From Mesomycoplasma ovipneumoniae (GTDB taxonomy: Bacteria; Bacillota_I; Bacilli_A; Mycoplasmatales; Metamycoplasmataceae), in the NCBI RefSeq assembly GCF_030012565.1, contig NZ_CP124621.1:186001-250000 (forward strand): a stretch of 64,000 nt of DNA. Reading direction: 5' to 3'. The notes beneath the pieces were generated by a model. That model was given only the letters and a program-made list of their open reading frames with translations, was not told the origin of the DNA and made no database searches. This document shows, piece by piece, positions 56,266 through 64,000 of the stretch. The position numbers were made by a program, and so were the translations under genes. Position 1 is the first letter of the stretch, and each line of letters starts with the position of its first letter.

Positions 56266-56297
56266 AAAAAAAACCTTTGGAAATAAAGGTTTTTTTT
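56266..56297. terminator. bidirectional terminator between tsaC and tRNA-Ile
   Basis: AAAAAAACCTTT, loop GGAAAT, AAAGGTTTTTTTT. It sits between convergent transcripts (tsaC plus; tRNA-Ile minus, 16 bases away). Confidence 0.85.
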
Positions 56298-56312
56298 AAA
56301 GTCAATTAGATA

Positions 56313-56389
56313 TGGTGGGAACGAATGGGATCGAACCATCGACCTCACGATTATCAGTCGTGTGCTCTAACCGTCTGAGCTACGCTCCC
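56313..56389 (-). tRNA. trnI: tRNA-Ile (anticodon GAT)
   Basis: 77 bases including an encoded CCA. The acceptor stem GGGAGCG pairs with CGTTCCC; the D arm is GCTCAGACGGTTAGAGC; the anticodon stem-loop is ACGACTGATAATCGT with anticodon GAT; the variable loop and T arm (GGTTCGATCCC) are normal. It reads AUC and AUU. It is convergent with tsaC. Confidence 0.97.
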
Positions 56390-56415
56390 GAAGGTGATAT
56401 AATTACATTGTTATA

Positions 56416-56421
56416 ATTATA
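56416..56421 (-). promoter_or_regulatory. candidate -10 for tRNA-Ile
   Basis: TATAAT on the minus strand about 27 bases before the tRNA 5' end, within an inverted repeat (GATATAATTA / TAATTATATC) between rpsI and the tRNA. The repeat has no U-run and is a poor terminator. Confidence 0.4.
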
Positions 56422-56449
56422 TCATATTTTTTTAAAAAGGAAGAAAAAA

Positions 56450-56845
56450 TTACCGTTTTGAAAATTGACGCGCTCTTCTGGCTTTTCTCAATCCGAATTT
56501 TTTACGTTCTTTAGCTCTAGCATCACGTGTCAACATTCCAGACATTTTAAGACTTGGACGATAATCAGCAGAAATCTCTAATAAAGCTTTTGCAATTCCT
56601 AATCTAATCGCACCGGCTTGCCCAGAAATTCCACCACCATGAGCATTAACGCGAATATCAAATTCAGAAATTGTATTTGTAATAGCGAGTGGTTGTAGAG
56701 CGTCTTTAATTAAAATATCAGATTTTAGGTACTCTTTTGCTATTCGGTTATTAATTTTAAAATGACCATTTCCACGTTTTAAAATAACACGGGCAACTGA
56801 AGATTTTCTTCTTCCTGTTCCATAATAAGTTAATTCTTGATTCAT
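56450..56845 (-). CDS. rpsI: 30S ribosomal protein S9 (uS9)
   Basis: 131 residues. Typical start [16 protein letters not shown], middle [24 protein letters not shown], and C-terminus [24 protein letters not shown], whose tail reaches the P-site tRNA. It starts one base after rplM, the universal S9-L13 pair. Confidence 0.98.
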   Translation of the reverse strand: MNQELTYYGTGRRKSSVARVILKRGNGHFKINNRIAKEYLKSDILIKDALQPLAITNTISEFDIRVNAHGGGISGQAGAIRLGIAKALLEISADYRPSLKMSGMLTRDARAKERKKFGLRKARRARQFSKR

Positions 56846-56846
56846 T

Positions 56847-57284
56847 TTAATATTTGACCTCTAATTTTTCAGGGTTTTGACCTTGGTGTGGGTGTTCAGT
56901 TCCGGCATAAACATAAAGATTTTTTCTTTGTTTGTCCCCTAGTTTTGTGTGAGGTAGCATACCATAAACCGCTTTTTCAATTAAAGCAATTGGTTTTTTT
57001 GCTCGAAGTTCTCTAGCAGTTCTAACTTTTAAACCACCAGGATAACCAGAGTGTCTATAATATAGTTTTTGGTCTTCTTTTTTTGCTGTTAGTAAAATTT
57101 TTTCAGCGTTAATTATAATTATTTTATCTCCCATATCAACGTTAGGAGTAAAAAGCGGAGAGTGTTTTCCGCGCAAACGGCTAGCAACAAACGCGGCTAA
57201 ACGCCCTAAAATTTGTGACTCTGCATCAATAACAAACCATTTTTTTTCAACTTCATGTGGTTTTATAAATGTAGTTTGTCTCAT
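56847..57284 (-). CDS. rplM: 50S ribosomal protein L13 (uL13)
   Basis: 145 residues, [20 protein letters not shown] to [28 protein letters not shown] and [20 protein letters not shown] are family marks. The correct start is ATG 57282-57284 behind AGAAAGG; the frame stays open further upstream but that part overlaps the end of rsmA and is not coding. A 118-base gap (57285-57402) follows rsmA and may contain its promoter. Confidence 0.98.
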   Translation of the reverse strand: MRQTTFIKPHEVEKKWFVIDAESQILGRLAAFVASRLRGKHSPLFTPNVDMGDKIIIINAEKILLTAKKEDQKLYYRHSGYPGGLKVRTARELRAKKPIALIEKAVYGMLPHTKLGDKQRKNLYVYAGTEHPHQGQNPEKLEVKY

Positions 57285-57402
57285 GTCTACCTTTCTATAA
57301 ATTTTTAAAAAGATTTTATATAAAAATAATGTAACGACTAAGGGAGGGAGATTTTTAAGATTATACACTATTTTTTGAAATTCAAAACTAAAAAAATAAA
57401 AA

Positions 57403-58188
57403 TTATTTATTTTTAATGTTGTCAAAATAAAAATTTGAAATTCTAGCGTAAGTTTCAACATTTATTTCTTGTGGGCGTATTTTTTGGTCAAAATTGAAAA
57501 AATTAAAAATTTTTTCAATTTCGTCTTGCGACAAAGAATTTTTGAGATTATTATATAATGTTTTTCGCTTGAACTGAAAGCACAATTTTGTAAATTTAAA
57601 AAATTGTGCTACTTTTTCAGGGTTTAAATTTCTTCTTATTGAAAAATAAACAATAGCAGAATCTACCTTTGGAACCGGGAAAAAAGAATCTGGTGGGACA
57701 ACGAAAAACTTTTTTACATCAGCAACATATTGGCAGGCTAGTGACAATTTTGAGTAAGATGGTGTTCCTGGCGTTGCAATAATTCTATCAGCAACCTCAT
57801 TTTGGACCATTATTAAGATTTCATCAAATTTTTCAAAATTATCAAATATTTTAAACAGAATTTTCGATGTAATATAATAAGGAAGATTGCCAATAACTGT
57901 TTGTTTTTCAGAAAAATTTAGATCTGAAAGTAAAAAATCCTCATTAATTATTTTTATATTCTTGTTTTTAAATTTATTTTCCAGCAGTGGAATTAAATTT
58001 TTGTCAATTTCATAACAAGTCAAAAATTTAGCTTTTTGGACTAAATATTTAGTCAAAAAACCGGTTCCAGGTCCTATTTCAACAAGATTTTTGTCTGCTA
58101 AGTCAATACTATCAACAATTTTTTGTGCAATTTTTTCATCTTTTAAAAAATTTTGACCTAGATGTTTTTTAGGTGATATTTTCAGCAT
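57403..58188 (-). CDS. rsmA: 16S rRNA dimethyladenosine transferase
   Basis: 261 residues (KsgA). The enzyme dimethylates A1518 and A1519 near the 3' end of 16S rRNA. Seen: [21 protein letters not shown] loop [11 protein letters not shown], catalytic-site motif [11 protein letters not shown], and [21 protein letters not shown] 58188 overlaps tatD by 20 bases. The gene stays in the usual tatD-rsmA order. Confident. Confidence 0.96.
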   Translation of the reverse strand: MLKISPKKHLGQNFLKDEKIAQKIVDSIDLADKNLVEIGPGTGFLTKYLVQKAKFLTCYEIDKNLIPLLENKFKNKNIKIINEDFLLSDLNFSEKQTVIGNLPYYITSKILFKIFDNFEKFDEILIMVQNEVADRIIATPGTPSYSKLSLACQYVADVKKFFVVPPDSFFPVPKVDSAIVYFSIRRNLNPEKVAQFFKFTKLCFQFKRKTLYNNLKNSLSQDEIEKIFNFFNFDQKIRPQEINVETYARISNFYFDNIKNK

Positions 58189-59416
58189 TTTTTACCTTAA
58201 AAATTTTTAGTGCATTTTCATAAACTATTTTAGAAAGCTCTCTTTTTGTTAAATTTTTCAAATTAGCTATTGTTTGATAGGTATTTTCAATTTGCGGAGA
58301 TGTATTTGGCCAAACTTGACGATTAGGTTCAGGACTTAAATATGGTGTGTCAGTTTCACATAAAATTCTTGAAATCGGAGTTTGAGATACTATTTTTCTT
58401 AGTTCGACGCTTTTTTTAAAGGTTATTACTCCTGAAAATGAAAAGTAGCAATTTTTTCTGCTGATTATTTCTATGAATTTTTCATAATTTGTTGAAAAAT
58501 TATGAAAAATAAAGTTAATTTCAGGAAATTTGTCAATTATTAAAAGTATTTCATTAATCGCTTTAAATTCGTCAAGTTTGTCGCGAATATGCAACATTAC
58601 AGCGATATTATTGTTTTTTGCGATTTCAATTTGGGCCAAAAGTGCATTTATTTGTTCTTGTTGACCAGAGTTATTTTCATAATAAAAATCAAGCCCAACT
58701 TCGCCAATTGCCACTACATTTTTGTCAATGTATTTCGAAAGGTTATTATAATTATCTGTTGTTTTTATTAAATTTGGATGTATTCCAATAATTTTATATA
58801 TTTTATCAGAATATAAACTAACTTGACTAATTTCTTCAAGATCCTCTCAAGAGGTTCCAACAACAAACAAAAGTCCAATATTATCATCAAATCATTTGCT
58901 AATTTCTTGTTTTGGATTTTGAAAATATTCTAAAAAAGGATGGCAGTGTACATCGGTAAAGTTATATTTTTCAATCTCCTTAATTTGGAATGTTAAAAAA
59001 GAAGAATTTGTTCCCTGAAACGCCGGTTCAAAAAAATCTTTAAAAACGATACTTTTTTGGTCAAGTTTAAGGTAAAAATCACGTAATTTATAGTGTTTTT
59101 TGATAAAATCAAGTATAAATTCTCCAATTATATTAATTCAGTTAGAATCCAAAAGTTCACTAAAAAAAACCAAACTTAAATAAAAAGTCTGTTCTTTTTT
59201 CGAAATAATAAAATGTGCTAAACTAAAGTCTAAATTTTTGTCAAAATCAATAACAGTAAATTCATGATTACTTTCAAAATTTTGGAAATAATCCAGATTG
59301 GCAACATTAGTTTTACCATTTTTAGTTTTTAAATTTACTTCTAAATTAAATTTTTTAATCGCATTTAGAAGCAAATTTAAATGTCGCGGTGAAAATTGTT
59401 CGATTTTTAAATACAT
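58169..59416 (-). CDS. TatD-family nuclease with unknown N-terminal extension
   Basis: A 415-residue protein, confirmed as one frame from ATG 59416 through two or more Trp TGA codons. The C-terminal 260 residues form a TatD hydrolase: FTDVHCHPF (metal His pair), [11 protein letters not shown] (metal Glu), MLHIRDK, IFHNFS, and [14 protein letters not shown] (metal Asp). TatD enzymes are metal-dependent 3'-5' DNA exonucleases. A normal TatD would begin within the FTDVHCH segment, near residue 153. The first ~150 residues ([20 protein letters not shown] ... [11 protein letters not shown]) have no recognisable domain and an alternative start in this region has no better Shine-Dalgarno. It is followed by rsmA (20-base overlap), a known neighbour order. 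Confidence 0.85.
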
Positions 59417-59459
59417 TGTAACTTTTCAAAATATTATTAAAATTAATTATATTTTATTA

Positions 59460-59465
59460 TATAAT
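59460..59465 (+). promoter_or_regulatory. -10 element of prs
   Basis: TATAAT in ATTATATAATAATA, about 36 bases before the prs ATG in the 84-base divergent gap to tatD. The area is almost pure A/T, so other -10s are possible. Confidence 0.45.
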
Positions 59466-59500
59466 AATATTTTAAATATAAAAATAAACAAGGCGAAAAA

Positions 59501-60493
59501 ATGAACATAGATACAAAGAAAAATGTAATTCTTTTTGGAATGAGAAATTCACTAGATTTAGCAACAAAAATTTCAACTCTAACCGGAATTCCGCTCTCAG
59601 GGATTGAACGAATAGTTTATGCTGATGGTGAGGTTTTGCTAAAATCTAATGAAACTGTTAGAAATTCAACCGTTTTTGTTATTGCAAATACATCAAGACC
59701 AGTTAATGAAAATATAATGGAACTTTTAATTTTCATTGACTCTTTAAAGCGAGCTTATGCCCAAGAAATTGTTGTTGTTCTTTCATATTATGGTTATGCT
59801 AGACAAGACCGAAAATCATCTGGAAGAGAACCAATTACTGCAAAATTAGTAGCTAATTTACTTGAAAAAGCAGGTGTAACTAAACTAATTTTAGTTGATA
59901 TTCACAATCCAAGTATTCAAGGATTTCTTGACATTTCAGTTGATGAACTTCATGGCCAATATATTCTTGCAAACGAACTTGTCGGCAAAAACAAGGATTA
60001 TGTTGTTGTAACTCCGGATCATGGTGGCGCTGTTAGAGCTAGAATTTTAGCAGAAATTCTAGGAAAACAAACAAATTTTGCCGTTATTGACAAGCGAAGA
60101 ACCGGCACAAATCAAACTGAAGTTCTAGGACTAATTGGAAACGTTGAAAATAAAGATTGCATCATAATTGATGACATTATTGATACAGGTGGAACTATAA
60201 TAAATGCTGCAAATGTTGTTAAACAAAAAGGTGCAAAATCCGTCATTTTAGCAGCAACACACGGTGTTTTTAGCCACGGATTTGACAAATTTCAAGAAAA
60301 TGAAAATATTGACAAAGTAATAATTACTGATTCAATCGATAATAGAGAACTTGTAGCAAAATATGATAAATTACTAGTTACATCTTTAGCTGAATTTTTG
60401 TCAAAAAGTATACTAGCATGCATCCATTCAACATCAATTACAAGTATTTATAAGGAAATCAAGGAAAAATTAATTTCAGCAAACAAAAATTAA
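59501..60493 (+). CDS. prs: ribose-phosphate pyrophosphokinase
   Basis: 330 residues. Makes PRPP from ribose-5-phosphate and ATP for nucleotide salvage. VILFGMRNSLDLA, RPVNENIMELLIFIDSLKRA, YYGYARQDRKSSGREPITAKLVANLLE (ATP/Mg loop), VDIHNPSIQGFLD, VTPDHGGAVRAR and the PRPP loop CIIIDDIIDTGGTI are intact. No TGA is used in this gene. AAGGCG precedes the ATG. rsmG follows after 18 bases. Confidence 0.96.
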   Translation: MNIDTKKNVILFGMRNSLDLATKISTLTGIPLSGIERIVYADGEVLLKSNETVRNSTVFVIANTSRPVNENIMELLIFIDSLKRAYAQEIVVVLSYYGYARQDRKSSGREPITAKLVANLLEKAGVTKLILVDIHNPSIQGFLDISVDELHGQYILANELVGKNKDYVVVTPDHGGAVRARILAEILGKQTNFAVIDKRRTGTNQTEVLGLIGNVENKDCIIIDDIIDTGGTIINAANVVKQKGAKSVILAATHGVFSHGFDKFQENENIDKVIITDSIDNRELVAKYDKLLVTSLAEFLSKSILACIHSTSITSIYKEIKEKLISANKN

Positions 60494-60511
60494 AATATTT
60501 TCAATGTTTTT

Positions 60512-61120
60512 ATGTATAAAGAAAAAGTAAAGTTACTTGTTGATTTAGATGTATTTGAAAAACTTGAACAATACGTAAAATTAATCGAATTTTATAATCA
60601 AAAATTTAATTTAACCGGTTTTTCAGGCGATATTCTTTGAAAAGAAGGCATCCTTGAGTCCATTGTTACAATGAATTTTATAAGAAATTTATTGAAAAAA
60701 GAAAACATTTCAGAAAAACCAAAAATTTTAGATATTGGAGCTGGTGTAGGTTTTCCTTCAATTCCGTATTTAATTTTTGATCCAAAAATTGACTTGACCA
60801 TTTGTGAGTCTATGCAAAAAAGGTGCCAATTTTTAAAAAAAGTATCTGAAACTCTGGGGATTAAATTTAATTTAGTTTGTAAATCAGTTCAAGAAATTGA
60901 AAACGAGAATTTTGACCTTGTGACAGCCCGAGCAGTTGCAAATCTAGAAAAACTTGATAAAATTGTTAATAAAATCAAGGTTAAAAATACAATATTTGCA
61001 TTTATTAAAGGCCCAAAAATTTTTGAAGAACTCAAAAATTGCAAAAATTGCGATTATCAGGTAGTAGAATTCGCTAATAATCTTGACAAAAAAATTTTTA
61101 TAGCATTTAAAAAAATATAA
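60512..61120 (+). CDS. rsmG: 16S rRNA (guanine-527-N7)-methyltransferase RsmG
   Basis: 202 residues. LDIGAGVGFPSIPYLI is the SAM-binding loop, LTICESMQKRCQFLKKV the second strand motif, and FDLVTARAVANLEKL the region near the active site (VxARAVA, a GidB signature). ATG at 60512 is the start; the ATG at 60504 is out of frame. One TGA (ILWKEG) is Trp. It lies 18 bases after prs, probably in the same operon. Confidence 0.93.
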
Positions 61121-61135
61121 AAAATTTAATACATT

Positions 61136-61141
61136 TATAAT
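61136..61141 (+). promoter_or_regulatory. -10 element of the metal-binding protein gene
   Basis: TATAAT in ACATTTATAATGTTT, 55 bases before the ATG at 61196. No metal-responsive operator was recognised in the 75-base gap. Confidence 0.4.
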
Positions 61142-61195
61142 GTTTTTTATTGTAAAATTATATCCTAATCAATAATTTTAAATAAAGGAATTAAA

Positions 61196-61411
61196 ATGAA
61201 AACAACAAGATATTTTAGTATTGACATTAAATGTGCAAGCTGCAAAGTAGTTTTTGAAAAACTATTTGCAAATTTGGAAGATTTTCAATGGACTGCAAAT
61301 ATCAGTGCAAAAGTTTTGAAAATTACTGCTGACGAAGAAAAATATCCTGACGAATTTATTAGTGAAAAATTAGCTTCTGTTGGTTATACAAGTGAAAAAA
61401 TCGACGAATAA
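61196..61411 (+). CDS. heavy-metal-associated (HMA/CopZ-like) protein
   Basis: 71 residues with an IKCASCKVVFEKLF site (CxxC in the usual MxCxxC position; Met replaced by Ile-Lys) and the compact beta-alpha-beta fold of HMA proteins. It probably hands copper or another soft metal to the ATPase encoded immediately downstream (its frame starts 20 bases inside this gene). In most bacteria this domain is fused to the ATPase; here it is a separate gene. AAAGGAA is the Shine-Dalgarno. Metal specificity is inferred. Confidence 0.85.
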   Translation: MKTTRYFSIDIKCASCKVVFEKLFANLEDFQWTANISAKVLKITADEEKYPDEFISEKLASVGYTSEKIDE

Positions 61412-63431
61412 TAGAAAATTTTTCGCTGACTCTAAACAAAAGGCAAAAATAAAAATATTTATTGAGTTATTAATTTTTATTTTTGCCTTTTTTTCTTTTA
61501 TTTTTGATACTTTAAATAATTACAAAGTTCTAAATTTTAGTCACGATCACAAAATTCATCTAATTTTAGCGTCAATTTTGTTTTTCTTTGCATTTTTAGT
61601 TATCTTTTTAGAAAAAAAATATTTTTTAGCATACAAAAACCTTTTACGAAAAATTTTTACAATGGAACTGCTAATAGCGATTGCAAGCCATGTTTCATTT
61701 ATTTATTCTGCAATTTCATTTTTGTATAAAATAAGCACCGGTGAAAAAATCAGTATGGAATTTTTTGAAGTTTCAATTATTCTGTTCTTATTTTTTAATG
61801 CCGGTAAATATCTTGAGGAAAAACTACAGAAAAAATCAAGTTCAGATTTTCAAGGCATACTAAAATTAAAAAATCGCTATTCACATATAATAGTTGATGG
61901 CAAAAAAGAACAAATTTTAACTAGTAAAATTACTCCTGGCAATATTGTTTTTGTTCCAAAAGGTGAAGTTATTCCAACTGATTCAACTCTAAATTCTGAT
62001 TTTGCAACTATTGATTACTCGTCAATTAACGGTGAGTCTTTGCCGATTGAATTTGTTAAAAATCAAGAAATTTTGTCTGGAAGTATCAATATTGGCGAAC
62101 CGATTTATCTAACCTCAACAAAAAAAGCCCAAGACTCATTTTTAATGCAAACAATTAACAGATTAGAATCCATTTTTGAAACTCCTTCCAAAATTGAAAG
62201 AGTTTCAACTAAAATAGTTTCACTTTTTACTCCAACTGTTTTAATTTTGTCATTTTTGGCTTTTGCAATCTGAGTCATAATCGGTTATTCACTTGGAGAT
62301 TTTGAAAAAATTTATACAGGTTTTACACCTCCACGAAATTCTCATCCACTTTATGTTGGCGCTCATATCGGAGTTGCTGTTTTGGTAATTTCTTGTCCTT
62401 GTGCTTTTGGAATAGCAGCGCCAATGGCCATTTATTCTTCTTCGATTTTGGCCTCAAAAAATCGAATTTTATTCGCAAATTCAGAGATTTATGAAAAAAT
62501 TATTACCACAAAAACAGTAATTTTTGACAAAACCGGAACTCTAACTGAAGGAAAGCCAAAAGTTGTTGAATTTCAAGGTGATTCAAGTTTTTGACCTTTA
62601 ATTAAAGAAATATCCCAAAATTCTAAACACCCAATTTCACTTTCAATTCATAATTTTTTACCAGAACATCAAGAAAAATTTGACAATTTTAAGGTTAGCG
62701 AAACTCCCGGTCAAGGTTTGGAACATATTGATTCAGATTCAAATAAATATAGCCTTATTTCTCATGAGTTTGCAAAAAATAATAATTTTTTGATTGATAA
62801 TAGTTTCAACTTTGAGAAGATAGGAAATTACACAGTTTTTGCTAAAAATGATAGAGTTATTGCTGTTTTTTTAATAATTGATCAAGTTAAAGAAAGTGCA
62901 AAAAAAGTTGTTAAAAAATTTCAATCTCAAGGGATAAATTGCATTATTGCCTCAGGAGATAATCCAAAAAATGTTGAAAATGTAGCAAAAATATTGGGAA
63001 TAAAGCAATTTTATGCAAACTTAAAGCCTAATGACAAGTTCGAATTAGTGCAAAAGTTAAAAAAAGATACCCCAATTATTTTTGTCGGCGATGGCCTAAA
63101 TGATATTTTAGCTTTAAAATCCGCCGATCTTTCAATTGCTTTTGAAAGTGGTTCTAACCTTAGTAATTCAATTGCTGATATTTCCTTATTTGAAACAGAT
63201 CTTGTTATGGTTTATAAGTCAATTGAAATTATCAAAAAAACTAATAAATTAGTTAAATTAAATTTTTTGTGAGCAATTTTATTTAATTCGCTTTTCATAC
63301 CTTTGGCATTTCTAGGTTTTATAAATCCAGTTTTTTCAATGTCTTTAATGTTGTTTTCATCAATTTTCCTTATCGTCAACACAATTATTTTCAAAAAAAG
63401 ACATCAGAAGTTTCTCGAAAAAGCTATTTAA
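61392..63431 (+). CDS. CPx-type heavy-metal-transporting P-type ATPase
   Basis: 679 residues. The metal site in the membrane is ISCPCAFGIAAP (CPC). DKTGTLTEGKP holds the phosphorylated Asp, INGESLP is the actuator loop (usually TGES), KHPIS is the HP motif of heavy-metal pumps, and FVGDGLNDILALKSADLSIA the hinge. No N-terminal metal-binding domain is present; the HMA protein upstream supplies it. Eight helices are expected. The start is GTG at 61392 (or TTG 61380) overlapping the HMA gene by 20 bases; no ATG is available. Three TGA codons are Trp. Copper export is most likely, by family. Confidence 0.93.
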
Positions 63432-63486
63432 AATTTTTATTTTTGTATTTTTCAAACTTACTTGTTTCCAAAATTATTTTAATTTT

Positions 63487-63511
63487 AACCTATGAATTCA
63501 TAGGTTTTTTT
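63487..63511 (+). terminator. terminator of the CPx-ATPase gene
   Basis: AACCTATGAATTCATAGGTT is a perfect palindrome (10-bp arms without a loop base) with T7 after it, 55 bases beyond the stop. About 55 bases on, element copy 4 begins. Confidence 0.8.
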
Positions 63512-63565
63512 ATGCTTTTTAGATTAAAAATTATTCTTTAGCTTTTTGAAAATAATATAAAAACT

Positions 63566-64000
63566 CCTGAGTTTGGCAGTTTGATGGCTAAAATTCACCT
63601 CTTATTTAATATAAATAGGCAAAAACACCGGTAAATCCGTGTTTTTTAAGGCTAAAATCTTAATTTCTATTATTTTAAAATTAAGATTTTGCAAAAAAAA
63701 AAAAAAAATGCTTGGTCTAAGAAAAAATTCTGTTATAATTAATCTCACTTAAGAATAATTAATAAATTTGATATTGAATTAGGGAGGAATTAGTTATGTT
63801 TTTTGCATATTAAAATTAGATATTGCGAATTATCCATTATATTTTTAAATATGATGGAATGCCTTAAATTTAACCGTTTAGAAATCTATAAATTTATGGC
63901 TTTTAATTATTGTTCTTTCAAAACTTCATATGTTTTTTTAGGCTCAATTTAAATAAAAACGAGTTTTCTATTTGCATTGAGTTTAAATAGTAGTTGTATT
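63566..64000 (+). mobile_element. MITE-like repeat element, copy 4 (cut by window end)
   Basis: At least 435 bp, again downstream of a terminator. The 5' end is CCTGAGTTTGGCAGTTTGAT. Inside are about 16 A ending near 63708, TTGGTC (63712-63717), 16 bp, TATAAT (63734-63739), TGT extension, Shine-Dalgarno AGGGAGG, ATG and a 5-codon ORF (MFFAY), then the hairpins. The window ends before the 3' end, so the right direct repeat cannot be seen. Confidence 0.8.
63712..63739 (+). promoter_or_regulatory. internal promoter of element copy 4
   Basis: TTGGTC, 16-bp spacer, TATAAT with TGT before it, as in the other copies. The upstream A tract is about 16. Confidence 0.65.

Overview
The window is AT-rich chromosomal DNA of a mycoplasma that reads UGA as tryptophan (genetic code 4). 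Nearly every gene is interrupted by in-frame TGA under the standard code and becomes full length when TGA is read as Trp; all joins given here were checked by hand for frame. Gene content and order (split heavy-metal domain plus CPx ATPase, an opp operon carrying a giant PDxFFG-type protein, ruvAB, sialic-acid genes, NADH oxidase) fit the Mycoplasma (Mesomycoplasma) hyopneumoniae / ovipneumoniae / flocculare / dispar group. I did not fix the species. The only stable RNA gene seen is one tRNA-Ile.

Layout. (1) 1-2771, minus: rimP-like, nusA, ylxR/rnpM, infB (cut by the window edge), with a terminator-like hairpin in the leader. (2) 3.0-7.6 kb: a pullulanase-like GH13 protein with a damaged active site, converging on NADH oxidase, then rsmE. 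(3) 7.6-17.3 kb, plus: alaS, ruvX, a hypothetical, pth, tilS, ftsH, lysS, a Cof-type HAD phosphatase. (4) 18.0-22.6 kb, minus: sialic-acid module nanK, nanA, an SSS transporter and nanE. (5) 23.0-26.0 kb, minus: an ABC-F protein with a degenerate second ATPase half, then mnmE. (6) 26.2-41.2 kb, plus: a lipoprotein, a 62-codon small ORF with its own promoter and terminator, then oppB, oppC, oppD, oppF, a 2,035-aa exported protein with an HEYGH zinc-protease motif, and an OppA-like lipoprotein. (7) 42.0-49.5 kb, plus: asnS, an RDD membrane protein, pcrA/uvrD, an unknown membrane-anchored protein, ruvA, ruvB. (8) 50.1-53.2 kb, minus: a lipoprotein and a DUF2779 protein. (9) 53.4-56.2 kb, plus: uvrB and a TsaC/YrdC protein with an extra N-terminal domain. 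(10) 56.3-59.4 kb, minus: tatD (with a 150-residue N-terminal extension), rsmA, rplM, rpsI, tRNA-Ile. (11) 59.5-63.4 kb, plus: prs, rsmG, a heavy-metal-binding protein and a CPx-ATPase.

The most interesting signal is not a gene. A 0.57-0.69 kb repeat element occurs at 17376-17946 (inverted), 41267-41953, 49525-50108 and 63566-64000 (cut by the window end), with a relic of its 3' end at 5126-5213. Its ends form imperfect inverted repeats. The three complete copies are flanked by direct repeats that differ from locus to locus and in length (about 29, 92 and 64 bp). At 49.5 kb the outer repeat is a dead copy of the 3' coding end of the neighbouring DUF2779 gene, which argues for true target duplication. 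Inside is a conserved transcription unit: a poly(A) tract of 7 to 20 A, a TTGGTC / 16 bp / TATAAT promoter with an extended -10, a strong Shine-Dalgarno with a 4-5 codon mini-ORF, then hairpins with a compensatory base change, and in one copy an intrinsic terminator. I read it as a MITE-like mobile element that expresses a structured RNA and inserts beside transcription terminators.

As physiology, the cell seems to live on imported peptides (Opp plus a linked candidate surface protease), sialic acid and possibly glucans, disposes of oxygen with NADH oxidase, and keeps a minimal repair set (RuvAB, UvrB, PcrA).
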